Shown here: positions 11,266 through 22,245 of the stretch, one piece after another
Layout: every line of letters starts with the position of its first letter
How positions within the stretch are numbered: position 1 is the first letter of the stretch
Source of the DNA: Cryptomeria japonica
Taxonomy: Eukaryota > Streptophyta > Pinopsida > Cupressales > Cupressaceae
DNA length: 64,000 nucleotides
Assembly: GCF_030272615.1 (NCBI RefSeq)
Contig: NC_081409.1
Span: 528,234,291-528,298,290 of the forward strand
Direction: 5' to 3'
Notes under the pieces: model-generated
Database searches by the model: none
Told to the model about the DNA's origin: nothing
The model's input: only the letters and a program-made list of their open reading frames with translations
Program-made: the position numbers and the translations under genes

Positions 11266-11769
11266 GATCATCTATGTAATTATTGGCCGAAGTGGTCGTT
11301 GTATAGTGGTTGTGTTCGCCTATATGGCAAAGATGTAAAAGACTTGAAACTTATGTAATCCTAACTATATTAAATATCATAGGGGTCTTGCAGTTGAGCA
11401 AACCCGGAGATGTAGCCCTCTAGGGGTGAACTCTAAGATCATATCCATGTTATGTGATGCCTTTGTCTCTTTTTTTTATTTCATACTTTAAGTTATCACG
11501 TATGGTTGCATTTTGTAAGTGTATAATGGGAATTTAATGAAGCTAAATCTCAAGTGCATGAATAAAGTCCTCTTGTTAAATGTAGTAATTAGGGTCATAA
11601 AAGATTGTAAATATGATTATGGAAAATATTTTGTTAATGTACATGAAAAGAAGTAAGCATGGAAAGAAACTTGCTAGGTTACAAATATTGGATTAATTTG
11701 TTATAAAGCTTGAAATTTGACCGTATTGGATGGGTAACGAATATTGGAGTAACGGTCACATTATCTAAA

Positions 11770-12600
11770 TTGAATTCTAATGGAAGAACCTCATTTGGGT
11801 ATTTACCTTTTTATCTTAGTAAATGAACATAGTCATATTAGCTATATTTCACTAAATTGGATGAATTCATTTAGTTATTTATGTTTTATTCTAAACAAAT
11901 AATCCTTACCAGATTAGTTTATAATTGGGTGAACTCAAATTGGTTACCCTCATTATAACCTTAATAAATGATCTGCAACATAATTTCAACTAAAATGGGA
12001 GAACTCATTTAGTTGTTTATATCTTAACCATAGCAAATGTATTTCTTCATATTAACTTTATTTTAAACTAAAAAGAGTGAACTCATTAAGTTAGTTATAT
12101 TTTAATCCTAATGGCTGATCATCACTATGTACTTATATTTTTAATCTTGAAAGAATGAATATCATCTTACTAACTATATTTTAATTAAAGGGATGAACTC
12201 ATGTGGCTATATTACATTTTCACCTTAATGAATTGAACTCCATCTCTTAGTATTATTCTAGCTTCAATGAATGGACTCTTTGGCTAATTACATTTTATCC
12301 TCTATAAATGAACTACGACTTATTAGTTGGTTATGTTTTAAACCAAATGAAGGAACCTTGTTTTATTGTTTACATCTTAATTCTTAATGAATAAATTTCA
12401 GCTTATTAGCGATACTTTTAACTATAAAGGATGATCTCATTTGTGGTTGGTTACTTTTAAACCTAAATGAACTTCGTTATATTAGTCGCATTGTATCTAA
12501 AATGGATGGATTCATCAAGTTAACCCTACTTAAACCTTAATGGGTGGACTCTTAAGTTAATTATGTTTTAACTTCATTGAGTAAATATCCTCTTGTTAGC
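11770..12600 (+). repeat. Degenerate tandem array in A LTR
   Basis: About 12 diverged units of 55-75 bp share words such as GATGAACTCATTTAGTTA, TATTTTAACCTTAATGAATG and CTTATTAGC. The array lies in the downstream part of the LTR and is repeated in the 3' LTR (28700-28849 plus 45121-45790), where element E has inserted. No reading frame. Confidence 0.65.
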
Positions 12601-12948
12601 CTCATCCCCAATCATAATAGATGAAACTCTTCCTAAATTCTAAAATGTCAAATCATCAAACATAACATATCCATGTCTTAAGCATTAACTCGTAATTAAG
12701 ATATCCAGCTTAAATGAATCAATTGTCGCGAGTTGAGTTAGGTGTAAGGTTACGTAATCGCGTTGGGAAACTCCTTAGGTTTGTTTAGTCTTCCGCTGTG
12801 TTATATAAGCTTTAGATAACTCCAAATTATCTTAATGTTGTGACTTATTATTAACACTCTTAATTATTATTATAAAAAAAAATATTTACATTCCATTTGA
12901 GTGTTTAAAACTTAAACCCTTTGGGGTTTCCTGGCAGGGCATTACACT

Positions 12949-12961
12949 TGGTATCAGAGCC
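12949..12961 (+). promoter_or_regulatory. Primer binding site of A (tRNA-iMet)
   Basis: TGGTATCAGAGCC, two bases after the LTR end, is complementary to the 3' end of plant initiator methionine tRNA and would prime minus-strand synthesis. Confidence 0.9.
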
Positions 12962-14584
12962 CATGTTGCAACACTGGGATCTCTGGTTTTTCTTGTGGCC
13001 TTAGTTGGTGTGTGTGTGTCTACCTTATGTTGTATGCTTGTCCTCCTTGATGTGAGGGTGTGATTGAACAAACCCTACTTGTGTGTAACACGTGTCTTCA
13101 CACCTTGTTTCCATCTTCTTGATGTTGGTGTTTTGGAATGATTATAGGTGCTTTGTCTGCTTATTGTGGTCTTGGTCTATGATTCCTCTTATTCTGAAAG
13201 AGAGTCGTATGTACCTTCATTCTTGAATTGTTTTACTCTTTTGACTAATCCGTCTGGGTTGGTTGGTATTCTCTTGAATCTAAAAGTACGAAATGTGCTT
13301 GTTATGGTTATGATCTATCTTAGTGTTGTCCATTTGAAGAACTAGTATGGCAAATATTAATGCTTATTATGTAGTAAATTGAATGATTATGACTCTTCCT
13401 CTCTCTCTCTAGAGATTAAAAATGTAACTGATATGGGTAATTATCTCTTATTTAAGTTTTCTTATCGTAAGAGAAAGGATGATATTTCTTGAGCCCTTGT
13501 GTGAGCCTTATAACACTTATGTGTTTTAGATTGTGAAATGGATTTGGTTTGGAAGTTAATTTTGGTTAATGATATAAAATTGTATGTTTGCATTAAGGAT
13601 TCTCCATGTGCTTGGTAGGAGTAATATAATTAAATTCCATCCTAAGTAAGGTACATTAATATGCGCATCGTTGATTTTGTGAAAATTGCTTGTTGTGAAA
13701 GAAGTACTAAAAGAGAACATGTTATAATAGCTTCAAGAGTGTAATTAATGTGTTCCACGAAAGATTGTTTTATGTGCGTCTTCAAACCAGTTGGTTTAGG
13801 ACCTACTTTAGCAATGCTCCATTTAACTTGCCTTTGGATATAGATAATTGTCTTATTGTGTTTAGAAAGAGCAAATGAAAGATTGTGTTAATTTGTATGC
13901 ATTAAGGTGTAATATCTAGTAGATAGCTCTTCATTTACCTTCTTGTCGTATTATAAATTTTCAATGTTATATTTGATGTATTATTGTATTGTATTACGAA
14001 TAGTGATTGTTCTCAAGAAGACTCGTATTACCAAAAAAAAATTGGTTGTCTTGAATTCTTGTTCGGAAAACTAGAACATTATATTGCAACAATAATAATT
14101 AGAAATGTCATGTTAGGTTGCTTTGGCACCCTCCTAAAAGATAGAGAAATGAAAACCGTGCAACTAAAATGATAGACTTATATCTGAGCATATAGTGTGA
14201 TCTTGTTGATCTTGTGTATTCGTAGGAAATAGTTGATTTTCCAACTCTCTTCCTCCTCTTGCCTAAATTATAGGATTTGTTGTTTTTGAAATACTATTAA
14301 GAATGCAATGATTTAAGAGGAATTTTTATAACGCATATGAAATTGTATGTTTGCTTTTGGCTTCTAATTGAAAGAGGAAAGTTTTCGCTTTGGAAAAGAA
14401 AATTGCATAGTTAGTAATGTGAATGAAAATGCTTAGTGGAAATTGAGAAAGATATTGGAATGACGTTATTTCCTTGTGTAAATTTGAATTGTTAAGAATT
14501 TCAGAATGTGTATCTAGAGTAAACTTTATTTAGTGATTCATGTGTAAAGCATAATTAAAACTTCCCTTAAGTAGATGTTAGCGT
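12962..14584 (+). other. Element A internal region, left part (non-coding)
   Basis: No recognisable gag or pol. The ORFs at 13148-13345 and 13984-14172 are isolated and resemble nothing I know. The composition is AT-rich with no repeat array that I could detect. It ends where copia C is inserted. Confidence 0.6.
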
Positions 14585-16200
14585 TGGTAACTCAATGATG
14601 AACTAGTAGTACCAAACCGGTACTGAGAGGGGGGGGGTAAATCAGTACAAACACCAATAGAATCCAAAACTGGTTTGACAGTAAATACTCTAAAAGACTA
14701 ACAAATAGGGATACCGGTAAAACAGAGTGCAACCGACAACATCCAGTATAGCTCAACTAGTCATGAACCGGTCACTCAATAAGCTTTCCTCTTGGCTCAA
14801 TACCACAGTATCATTATATTCTCATGCATAAATAAGTAAACTTAACCATCAGATCTTCACAACAGTGAGTTCAATGTGTTTTATAGACAGGCATAAAACA
14901 TAGAACCTTCATATGCTTAACAGGTAAGACAAAGCATCATAAGACAAAAAACATTTCACATGACACACATATTTTTCACGTGGAAACCCAACTGGGAAAA
15001 ACCATGGTGGGGATGAATACCCACAAGCTTCTTTTTGAACTCTTTGGAAGTCCACTCTGTTAGGAGCCTTGTCCGGTTAAGGACATTACAATAGGTTCTG
15101 GTAGGAACCGATCCTATTAGGGATCACCCGGTTAAGGGATACCCGGTTAAGGGTTAAACCTAGTAGGGTCACCTTGTTAGAGGATTTCAAGAACTCAATA
15201 GCTGAAAGGATCTCCTAAGCTTCTCAAGCTTCTCAGAACTCATTAGCCTCGAGTTACCTGGTTAAGGGATTTGTAACAAGCCGGTTAAGACCATCCGATT
15301 TAAGGGATTTTGAATCAAGCCAGTTAAGGCTACCTTGTTAGGGGATTTTGCAACTGTTGAAGCGGTTAGAGATCAACAGGTATTACAATGATCTGTTAAC
15401 ATCACTTAATGCTAATGCAGATCCATTTAGGATCCTCTTTTCCTTCTGTACATTCACTTTGCAGGTATCTCTTCTCTCCTATGGTCTGGCAAGAATCACG
15501 TATCACTTTCCTTGGATACACACTCACAACTTTTGCCAACAACCTCAGATAGAAACCCAACATCGACCTTATAGGAAACATACAGGTCGGTAGTAAAAAC
15601 CCTAAACCCTAAACCTGTTAGGTTAAGCAATTCAAACAGTTTGATCCTGACCGTTGAATCATACTACATTAAATGCAACAATCTTGAATCGATCTCAAGA
15701 CATTCTCCATCATCCATTATCCACCGTTTTCATGGCAGCTGATAACCCATCATGCATTATCATCGTTTGATAGACTTTACACTTTCTTGAGGTGGATAGG
15801 AATAGTCTTCTTCATGCAAGACCCTTCATGCACATAGAGCTTACATGGAAACACAATCTTTCCTCCATCATACTGCTAACTCATCACACGAAGATTACCG
15901 ATTGAGTCACTTGAGTTGCTCCAATTGGAAACCTTGAAGTGGAAGCTACCTACCAACCGGTAACCATACAATGCTTCCATGTGCCTGTTCACATAACTAC
16001 ATGCCGGTTCACCTTGAACAAATGTGCCGCTTCACTTTGGCATATAAACCGGTTCATACATATGTCGGTTCCTCTCTCTTCACCTATCACATGTGCCGGT
16101 TCTCACCATGTCTCATATTGACATCAATGACAACATACAATATTATTATGTCTTCATGCCAGTTTACATAAGGCTCATGCCGGTTCACATAATGCCAACA
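14585..16200 (-). repeat. Copia C 3' LTR (left)
   Basis: It runs TGGTAACTCAATGATG to CATAATGCCAACA and matches the right LTR throughout. It contains a CCGGTTAAGGGAT word array (15075-15345), a GCCGGTTCA word array (15960-16195), and two to three telomere-like CCCTAAA units (15597-15616). Small ORFs here (15348-15593, 15939-16121) recur in the other LTR and are not genes. Confidence 0.92.
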
Positions 16201-16212
16201 ATCTCCCCCTTC
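16201..16212 (-). promoter_or_regulatory. Polypurine tract of copia C
   Basis: On the minus strand GAAGGGGGAGAT directly precedes TGTTGGCATT of the 3' LTR, the expected plus-strand priming site. Confidence 0.8.
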
Positions 16213-16543
16213 GGCATTGATGGCAATATACAAAAGATATCTTCTCTGCTTCACATCTTCTCCCCATTTGTTGCAGATATCTTTTCGCTTCACTCTCACT
16301 CCTTCTCCCCCTTTGACAACAATGCCAAAGTGGAGGTACAATTATCACTATTTCATCATGCTGCTCCCCCTGAGGAGTAGCATCCGTTAACACACCAATA
16401 AACAAAAGATTTGTCTTTTCAGTACTTGACTGATGTGGAACAATCACTTTTTAGTTCACCTCCTGAAGGGGCAATACCCCTAATTCACCTCTCAAATGCA
16501 CAAATGTTGTCTTTGGGAGAGGCTTGGTGAATATGTCTGCTAA

Positions 16544-16744
16544 CTACTCCTTACTGGACACATGCTCTAGTGCAATCTCTTTATTCTGAACCTTTTCCGT
16601 TAAGAAATGATACTTAAGCTCAAAATGCTTGGTTCTAGAATGTAAAACCAGATTCTTTGATATATTGATAGCACTTGTGTTATCACAGAATATACTTACC
16701 GGTTCAGATATAGGGATCTTGAAGCCTTCTAGTACATGCTTCAT
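16544..16744 (-). pseudogene. Copia C RNase H C-terminal part
   Basis: The 66-residue frame includes CDNTSAINISKNLVLHSRTK and HFLTEKV, the conserved end of copia RNase H. It is in the same frame as the RT ORF at 16997-18001, from which nonsense codons separate it. The polyprotein ends near LEHVSSKE, just before the polypurine tract region. Role: degrades the RNA strand of the RNA-DNA hybrid. It is inactive here because of the upstream stops. Confidence 0.85.
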
Positions 16745-16996
16745 CCAGATTGTCTAAGTGCAGTTCATGAAAGCTGCAACATACTCCGGTTCTGTTGTAG
16801 ATTGAGAGATGCAACTCTACTTTTTACTCATCCATGAGACCAGTCTACCACCGAGAAAGAATGCACCACCGGTTGTGCTCTTCCAGTCATCCATATTACT
16901 GGCCCAATCAGCATCTGTGAATACTTTCAGATTGAAATTATTGTTGTATGGGTACCACAATCCATAGTTAATTGTTCCCTTCAGATACCTAAGAAT

Positions 16997-18001
16997 TCAC
17001 TTGACTGCACTCAAGTGAGATTCTCTTGGACTCTTCTGGAACCTTGCAGTGATGCCAACTGCATGTGCAATATCCGGTCTGCTATGCACTACATAATGCA
17101 ACTTACCAATCACTGACCGGTATTCCTTCTCATCAACCAGTGCAGAATCATCCTCCTTTGTCAATTTGCAACTGGTCACCATTGGTGTACCAACCAGTTT
17201 GCTATCTTCCATGCCAAAAGTCTTCAACACCTCTTTGACATATTTGGACTGAGTGATGAAGATTCCATCATTCATCTGCTGGATCTGTAGTCCAATGAAG
17301 AACTTAATCTCCCCTATGAGTGACATCTCAAACTCTTTCTTCATTTCATCAGCAAACTCATGACTCATCTTGTCATCTCCTCCAAACATAATGTCATCAA
17401 CAAAAACTTCACAGATCAGGATCTGATCTTCTTCAGACTTCAAGTAGATATTGCTATCTTCACTTGTTCTCTCAAATCCAATCTTCACAAGATGGGAATG
17501 TAGGCACTCATACCATGCCCTAGGTGCTTTCTTTAGACCATATAATGCTTTGTGTAGCCTACATACCATGTCACTATCTTTAGATAGGGTAAACCCATCT
17601 GGTTGCTCAATATACACCTCCTCTTCAAGTACACCATTTAGGAATGCAGATTTTACATCCATTTGATATACCTTGAATCTCTTAAAAGCTACATATGCAA
17701 GAAGCATATGAACTCCTTCCAATCTGGCTATAGGAGGAAAGGTTTCCCCATAGTCTTCACCTTCTTCTTGAGCACATCCCTTGCATACCAGTCTGGCTTT
17801 ATTCCTAATCATTGTGCCATCCTCATTCAACTTATTTTTGAACACCCATTTGGTGCCAATGACATTTTTATGCTCTAGTCTCGGTACCAAGGACCATGTA
17901 CCATTTTTCTCTATCTGGTCAAGTTCTTCTTCCATTGCCTTGATCCAGTCTTCATCTTTATGAGCCTCTTTGAATGACTTGGGCTCAAATTCAGAGATCA
18001 T
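16997..18001 (-). pseudogene. Copia C reverse transcriptase (334 aa frame)
   Basis: A copia-type reverse transcriptase (RVT_2). Visible motifs are [13 protein letters not shown] near residue 51, [12 protein letters not shown] with the first catalytic Asp at 115, [11 protein letters not shown] near 154, and FVDDIMFGG with the paired catalytic Asp at 202-203 (Phe replaces the usual Tyr of YVDD). The frame then runs into [11 protein letters not shown]-like text typical of the RT-RNase H connection and stops at 16997. The domain itself is uninterrupted and all catalytic aspartates remain, but it is cut off from upstream integrase and downstream RNase H by in-frame stops. Confidence 0.92.
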
Positions 18002-18211
18002 AAATGAGTTTTCTCTGATCTTTCTTTTGGTAAGGATTCCTGCATCGTTATCACCTATGATCTACTTAGGATCATGATTCAACTTGACATACCGAGGAAT
18101 GGTCTTCACTGGTTCTTCTTGCTTTTCTTCTTCATCCTCATCTTCATCAGTATTAGCATCCACCAGTTCAGGAACACTATTACTGGTACTAGGTTGACTG
18201 ACAACCGGTTC

Positions 18212-18787
18212 CTAGAAGGTTGCAACCGGTTCATTTACAACTTGCTCACTTCCGGTTTCCTCAGTCTTCTCAGAGGATTCATCAACTCTTACATTGATGC
18301 TTTCCATAATTCTCTGAGTCCTATTGTTGTAGCACTTGAAAGCTTTACTCTTGGTGGAATATCCTAGAAATATTCCTTCATCACATTTAGCTTCAAATTT
18401 GCCCAAATGTTCACTCCTCTTGATGTAACATTTTCTACCAAATACCTTAAAGTAGTTAACCATAGGTGTCTTACCGGTCCAATACTCATAAGGAGTTTTG
18501 TCCTTACCCTTTTTGATGAGTACCCAGTTCATAGTGTAGACTGCAATGCTCACCACTTCTCTCCAAAAGGTGTGAGCAACCTTTCCTTGGATCAACATAG
18601 TTCTAGCTACTTCAACCATAGTCTGATTATTCCTCTCTACTAGGCCATTCTGTTGTGGAGTCTGGGGGGCAGACAACTGTCTCTTGATGCCAAATTCTTC
18701 ATAGTACTTGTTGAATTCACTGGAAGTGAATTCCCCTCCTTGATCAGTTTTGAGACACTTGATCCTTTTACTACTTTCCTTATCCAC
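18212..18787 (-). pseudogene. Copia C integrase core, second half
   Basis: This carries the second catalytic Asp (LKTDQGGEF, residue 15) and the Glu (GLVERNNQTM, residue 51), spaced D-x35-E as expected for an rve integrase core. It is followed by the copia-specific GKTPMVNYFKVFGRKCY region. The first half of the core is in the other frame at 18780-19175. In-frame stops at its end separate it from RT at 18001. Confidence 0.9.
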
Positions 18788-18811
18788 TAATGCTTTCCTT
18801 CTCCACTAATG
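18774..18811. repeat. 19-bp tandem duplication breaking copia C integrase
   Basis: CTTTCCTTATCCACTAATG is followed directly by CTTTCCTTCTCCACTAATG (one mismatch). Nineteen bases is not a multiple of three. The polyprotein changes frame exactly here, between the two halves of the integrase core. Confidence 0.9.
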
Positions 18812-19175
18812 CTCTGAAAGCTTTGAATTTCCCAAAAGCTTCAGACTTGTCTTTCAAGAATGTGACCCACATCATTCTTGAGCAGTCACCAGTGAGAATC
18901 ATGAAGTACCTATCACCCTGCACACTTCTAGTTTTCATAGGACCACATAAATCAGTATGCACAAGATCAAGCAAGTTGTCAATAGTGAAAGATTTACCTT
19001 TAAAGGTTGAGGAAGACATTTTCCCCAATTGACATTCTCTACACAAGGTATTATCCGGTTTGCTCAGCACTGGCAACCCTCTAACTGCCTTGATCTTACT
19101 AGCCTTTTCAATGTTGTCAAAGTTCACATGACAGAATCTCCTATGCCATATCCAGCTATCATCAAGCTTATCCAT
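18780..19175 (-). pseudogene. Copia C GAG-pre-integrase and integrase N-terminal half
   Basis: Residues 10-52 give the pre-integrase zinc region (WHRRFCHVNFDNI then CRECQLGK). LVHTDLCGPM at 71-80 has the first catalytic Asp of the DDE core, and the frame continues through YFMILTGDCSRMMWV. It is in the same frame as the gag-protease ORF at 19224-20117, with one TAG between them at about 19224. The frame is lost at the 19-bp duplication. Confidence 0.9.
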
Positions 19176-19223
19176 AAGACATGTACTTATATTAGCATTT
19201 AGATGAAATAGGTTACCTTTAGT

Positions 19224-20117
19224 CTACATGCCGGTGGCTACAAATTTACCATCTTCACCTTTGATTCTGCAAACTCCATTCTTGAATTGTAGAGTGAGGC
19301 CATTATCATTTAACTGGGAAACACTTAGAAGGTTGTGTCTGAGACCATCAATCCAATACACATTGTCAGCACTACTCTTTCCATTCAAGGAGATGGACCC
19401 TCTGCCTTTGACCATGCATGGTGCATCATTGCCAAAGTGAACCACACCACCATCATACTCTTCTAAGGATAGAAACTTGCTTCGGTCACCGGTCATATGG
19501 TGAGAGCAGCCACTGTCAATGATCCACTCATTGGAATCATCAAACTGGGAGACAAGAGCCTTCTTGTCTGCCACATCTTCCTTTACAACAATGAACACAA
19601 TGTCTTCATTCTCTTCATCTTCTGATTCCTCATCTGTGACACCTTCATCAACTGCCACAAAATAATTTCTCTTGTTTCCTCCTTTGAATTTCTTGAACCT
19701 TTCCGGTTTGTCCTTATTGTCACTAATAGGACAGTTAATAGAAATATTTCCTATCCGGTTACAAGATAAACATTTCAAAGGAAGCTTACCTTTGTATTTA
19801 CCAATCCCTTTTGAAAATATCCTAGCAAGAAGAGCTTCAAATTCCATCAGAAACTCTTCATCCTTCATTTCTCTATTCTGATTGGGTTTCCCACTAGTGC
19901 TAGCCTCTTTTCCTTTTCTAGATGGTATAGTAGAAGCTTTAAAAGCTGACTCTGACTTTTGAACACTACCATCAAAGCTATTCAGCTCATAGGCTGTCAA
20001 CTTGGCTATGATGGAGTCCAAGGACGCCTTAGACTTGTCTATTGATCTCAGCTCCTGAATAGCAGCAACCCTTATTGCATAGACCGGCAACAGGGATCTC
20101 AGGACTTTACTTACCAT
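19224..20117 (-). pseudogene. Copia C gag C-terminus and protease
   Basis: A 297-residue frame. The zinc knuckle reads CLSCNRIGNISINC, in which Asn replaces the usual His, so metal binding is doubtful. The aspartic protease motif WIIDSGCSHHMTGD is intact. It is followed by LRHNLLSVSQL and other copia protease-to-integrase text. Same frame as the gag ORF at 20256-20561 upstream and pre-integrase downstream. Confidence 0.88.
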
Positions 20118-20255
20118 AGTGGAATCTTCTATTTTGCCACTTGCACTCTTTATTTCTCCAACAACTATTTTGATTCTTATTCCATACTGCTAAATGGTCT
20201 CTCCTTCAACCATTTGCATGTCTTCAAACTTTCCTCTCAGGCTTTCTTCCTTAGC

Positions 20256-20561
20256 CTATTTTACATGCTCATCACCACCATAGATATTTTCAAGAGCATC
20301 CCAGACCTCTTTGAGATTTGCCTTGTCCTGAACATCAATAAACTCAATGTCAAAAAGACTATTGATGAGGGCTTCCATGACTTGCCCATTTTCTTGTATC
20401 TCTCTCTTTTGGTCATCGGTGAGAGTACCGGTAGGAACAACATATACATTTTCAACATAACTCCAGTGTTGAACACCCATGCTTTTGATGAATATCTTCA
20501 TCCTGTCCTTCCATATACCAAAGTTTTCCCTATTGAACTTCGGACCTTCCCTCTTCATCAT
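20256..20561 (-). pseudogene. Copia C gag N-terminal part
   Basis: It begins MMKREGPKFNRENFGIWKDR, close to the start of copia gag (UBN2/DUF4219 type), and has the WDALENIYGGDE helix region. It is 69 bp from the PBS, the usual short copia leader. The frame is shared with 19224-20117 and broken by stops near 20190-20255. Confidence 0.85.
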
Positions 20562-20616
20562 TTGGCTAGGATCTTTTCCTCAAGCGGTTAAGCTTAAAAC
20601 ACAGAGGACTTGGAAT

Positions 20617-20628
20617 GCTCTGATACCA
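20617..20628 (-). promoter_or_regulatory. Primer binding site of copia C
   Basis: On the minus strand TGGTATCAGAGC lies two bases after the 5' LTR end, complementary to initiator Met tRNA. Confidence 0.9.
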
Positions 20629-20630
20629 AT

Positions 20631-22245
20631 TGATAACTCAATGATGAACCACTAGTACAAAACCGGTACTGAGAGGTGGGGGGTGAATCAGTACAAACAC
20701 CAATAGAATCCAAAACTAGTTTGACAGCAAATACTCTAACAGACTAACAAATAGGGATATCGGTAAAACAGAGTGCAACCGGCAACATCCAGTATAGCTC
20801 GACCAGTCATGAACCGGTCACTCAATAAGCTTTCCTCTTGGCTCAATACCACAATATCATTATATTCTCATGCATTAATAAGTAAACTTAACCATCAGAT
20901 CTTCACAATAGTGAGTTCAATGTGTTTTATAGACAGGCATAAAACATAGAACCTTCATATGCTTAACAGGTAAGACAAAGCATCATAAGACAAAAAACAT
21001 TTCACATGACACACATATTTTTCACGTGGAAACCCAACTGGGAAAAACCATGGTGGGGATGAATACCCACAAGCTTCTTTTTGAACTCTTCGGAAGTTCG
21101 CTGTATTAGGAGCCTTGTCCGGTTAAGGACATTACAATAGGTTCTGGTAGGAACCGATCCTATTAGGGATCACTCGGTTAAGGGATACCCAGTTAAGGGT
21201 TAAACCCGATAGGGTCACCTTGTTAGAGGATGTCAAGAACTCAATAGTTAAAAGGATCTCCTAAGCTTCTCAAGCTTCTTAGAACTCATTAGCCTCGAGT
21301 TACCCGGTTAAGGGATTTGTAACAAGCTGGTTAAGACCACCCGATTTAAGGGATTTTGAATCAAGCCAGTTAAGGCTACCCTGTTAGGGGATTTTGCAAT
21401 TGTTGAAGTGGTTAGAGATCAACAGGTATTACAATGATCTGTTAACAACACTTAATGCTAATGCAGATCTATTTAGGCTCCTCTTTTCCTTCTGCACATT
21501 CACTTTACAGGTATCTCTTCTCTCCTATGGTCTGGCAAGAATCACGTATCACTTTCCTTGGATACACACTCACAACTTTTGCCAACAACCTCAGATAGAA
21601 ACCCAACATCAACCTTATAGGAAACATACAGGTCGGTAGTAAAAACCCTAAACCCTAAACCTATTAGGTTAAGCAATTCAAATGGTTCGATCCTGACCAT
21701 TGAATCATACTGCATTAAATGCAACAATCTTGAATCGATCTCAAGACATTCTCCATCATCCATTATCCACCATTTTCATGGCGGCTGATAACCCATCATG
21801 CATTATCACCGCTTGATAGACTTTGCACTTTCCCGAGGTGGATAGGAATAGTCTTCTTCATGCAAGACCCTTCACGCACATAGAGCTTATGTGGAAACAC
21901 GATCTGTCCTCCATCATACTGCTAACTCATCACACGAAGATTACCAATTGAGTCACTTGAGTTGCTCCAACCAAAAACCCTAAAGTGGAAGCTACCTACC
22001 AACCGGTAACCATACAATGCTTCCATGTGCCGGTTCACATAACTACATGTCGGTTCACCTTGAACAAATGTGCCGCTTCACTTTGGCATATAAACCGGTT
22101 CATACATATACCGATTCCTCTCTGTTCACCTATCACATGTGTCGGGTTCACCATGTCTCATATTGACATCAATGACAACATACAATATCATTATGTCTTC
22201 ATGCTAGTTTACATAAGGCTCATGTCGGTTCACATAATGCCAACA
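20631..22245 (-). repeat. Copia C 5' LTR (right)
   Basis: It matches the left LTR over its full 1.6 kb (ends TGATAACTCAATGATG and ATAATGCCAACA). It has the same CCGGTTAAGGGAT array (21115-21395), telomere-like CCCTAAA units (21643-21660) and CCGGTT-rich words near 22000-22240. Confidence 0.92.

Larger units (their letters stand above)
8472..12946 (+). repeat. Element A 5' LTR (4475 bp)
   Basis: It starts TGTAATGCCCC and ends GGGCATTACA, followed by CT and an initiator-Met PBS. Contents in order: AT-rich U3, a purine-rich stretch near 9600-9750, a palindromic GC island (10370-10545), AT-rich spacer, a TATA box (11256), and a degenerate tandem array (11770-12600). Short ORFs at 9610-9901 recur in the 3' LTR at 25536-25839, but they are low-complexity and no protein is recognised. 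This LTR is free of insertions and gives the empty-site sequence for elements D and E. Confidence 0.9.
14585..22245 (-). mobile_element. Copia element C (7.66 kb), nearly complete
   Basis: A minus-strand Ty1/copia element inserted in the internal region of A. LTRs at 14585-16200 and 20631-22245 flank a 4.43-kb interior with gag, protease, integrase, RT and RNase H in copia order, a PBS at 20617-20628 and a polypurine tract at 16201-16212. Coding is one frame from 20561 down to 18780, then the other frame after a 19-bp tandem duplication, with a handful of in-frame stops. LTR divergence by eye is about 4%. No matching 5-bp target duplication (AGCGT versus TGGTG). Confidence 0.9.
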
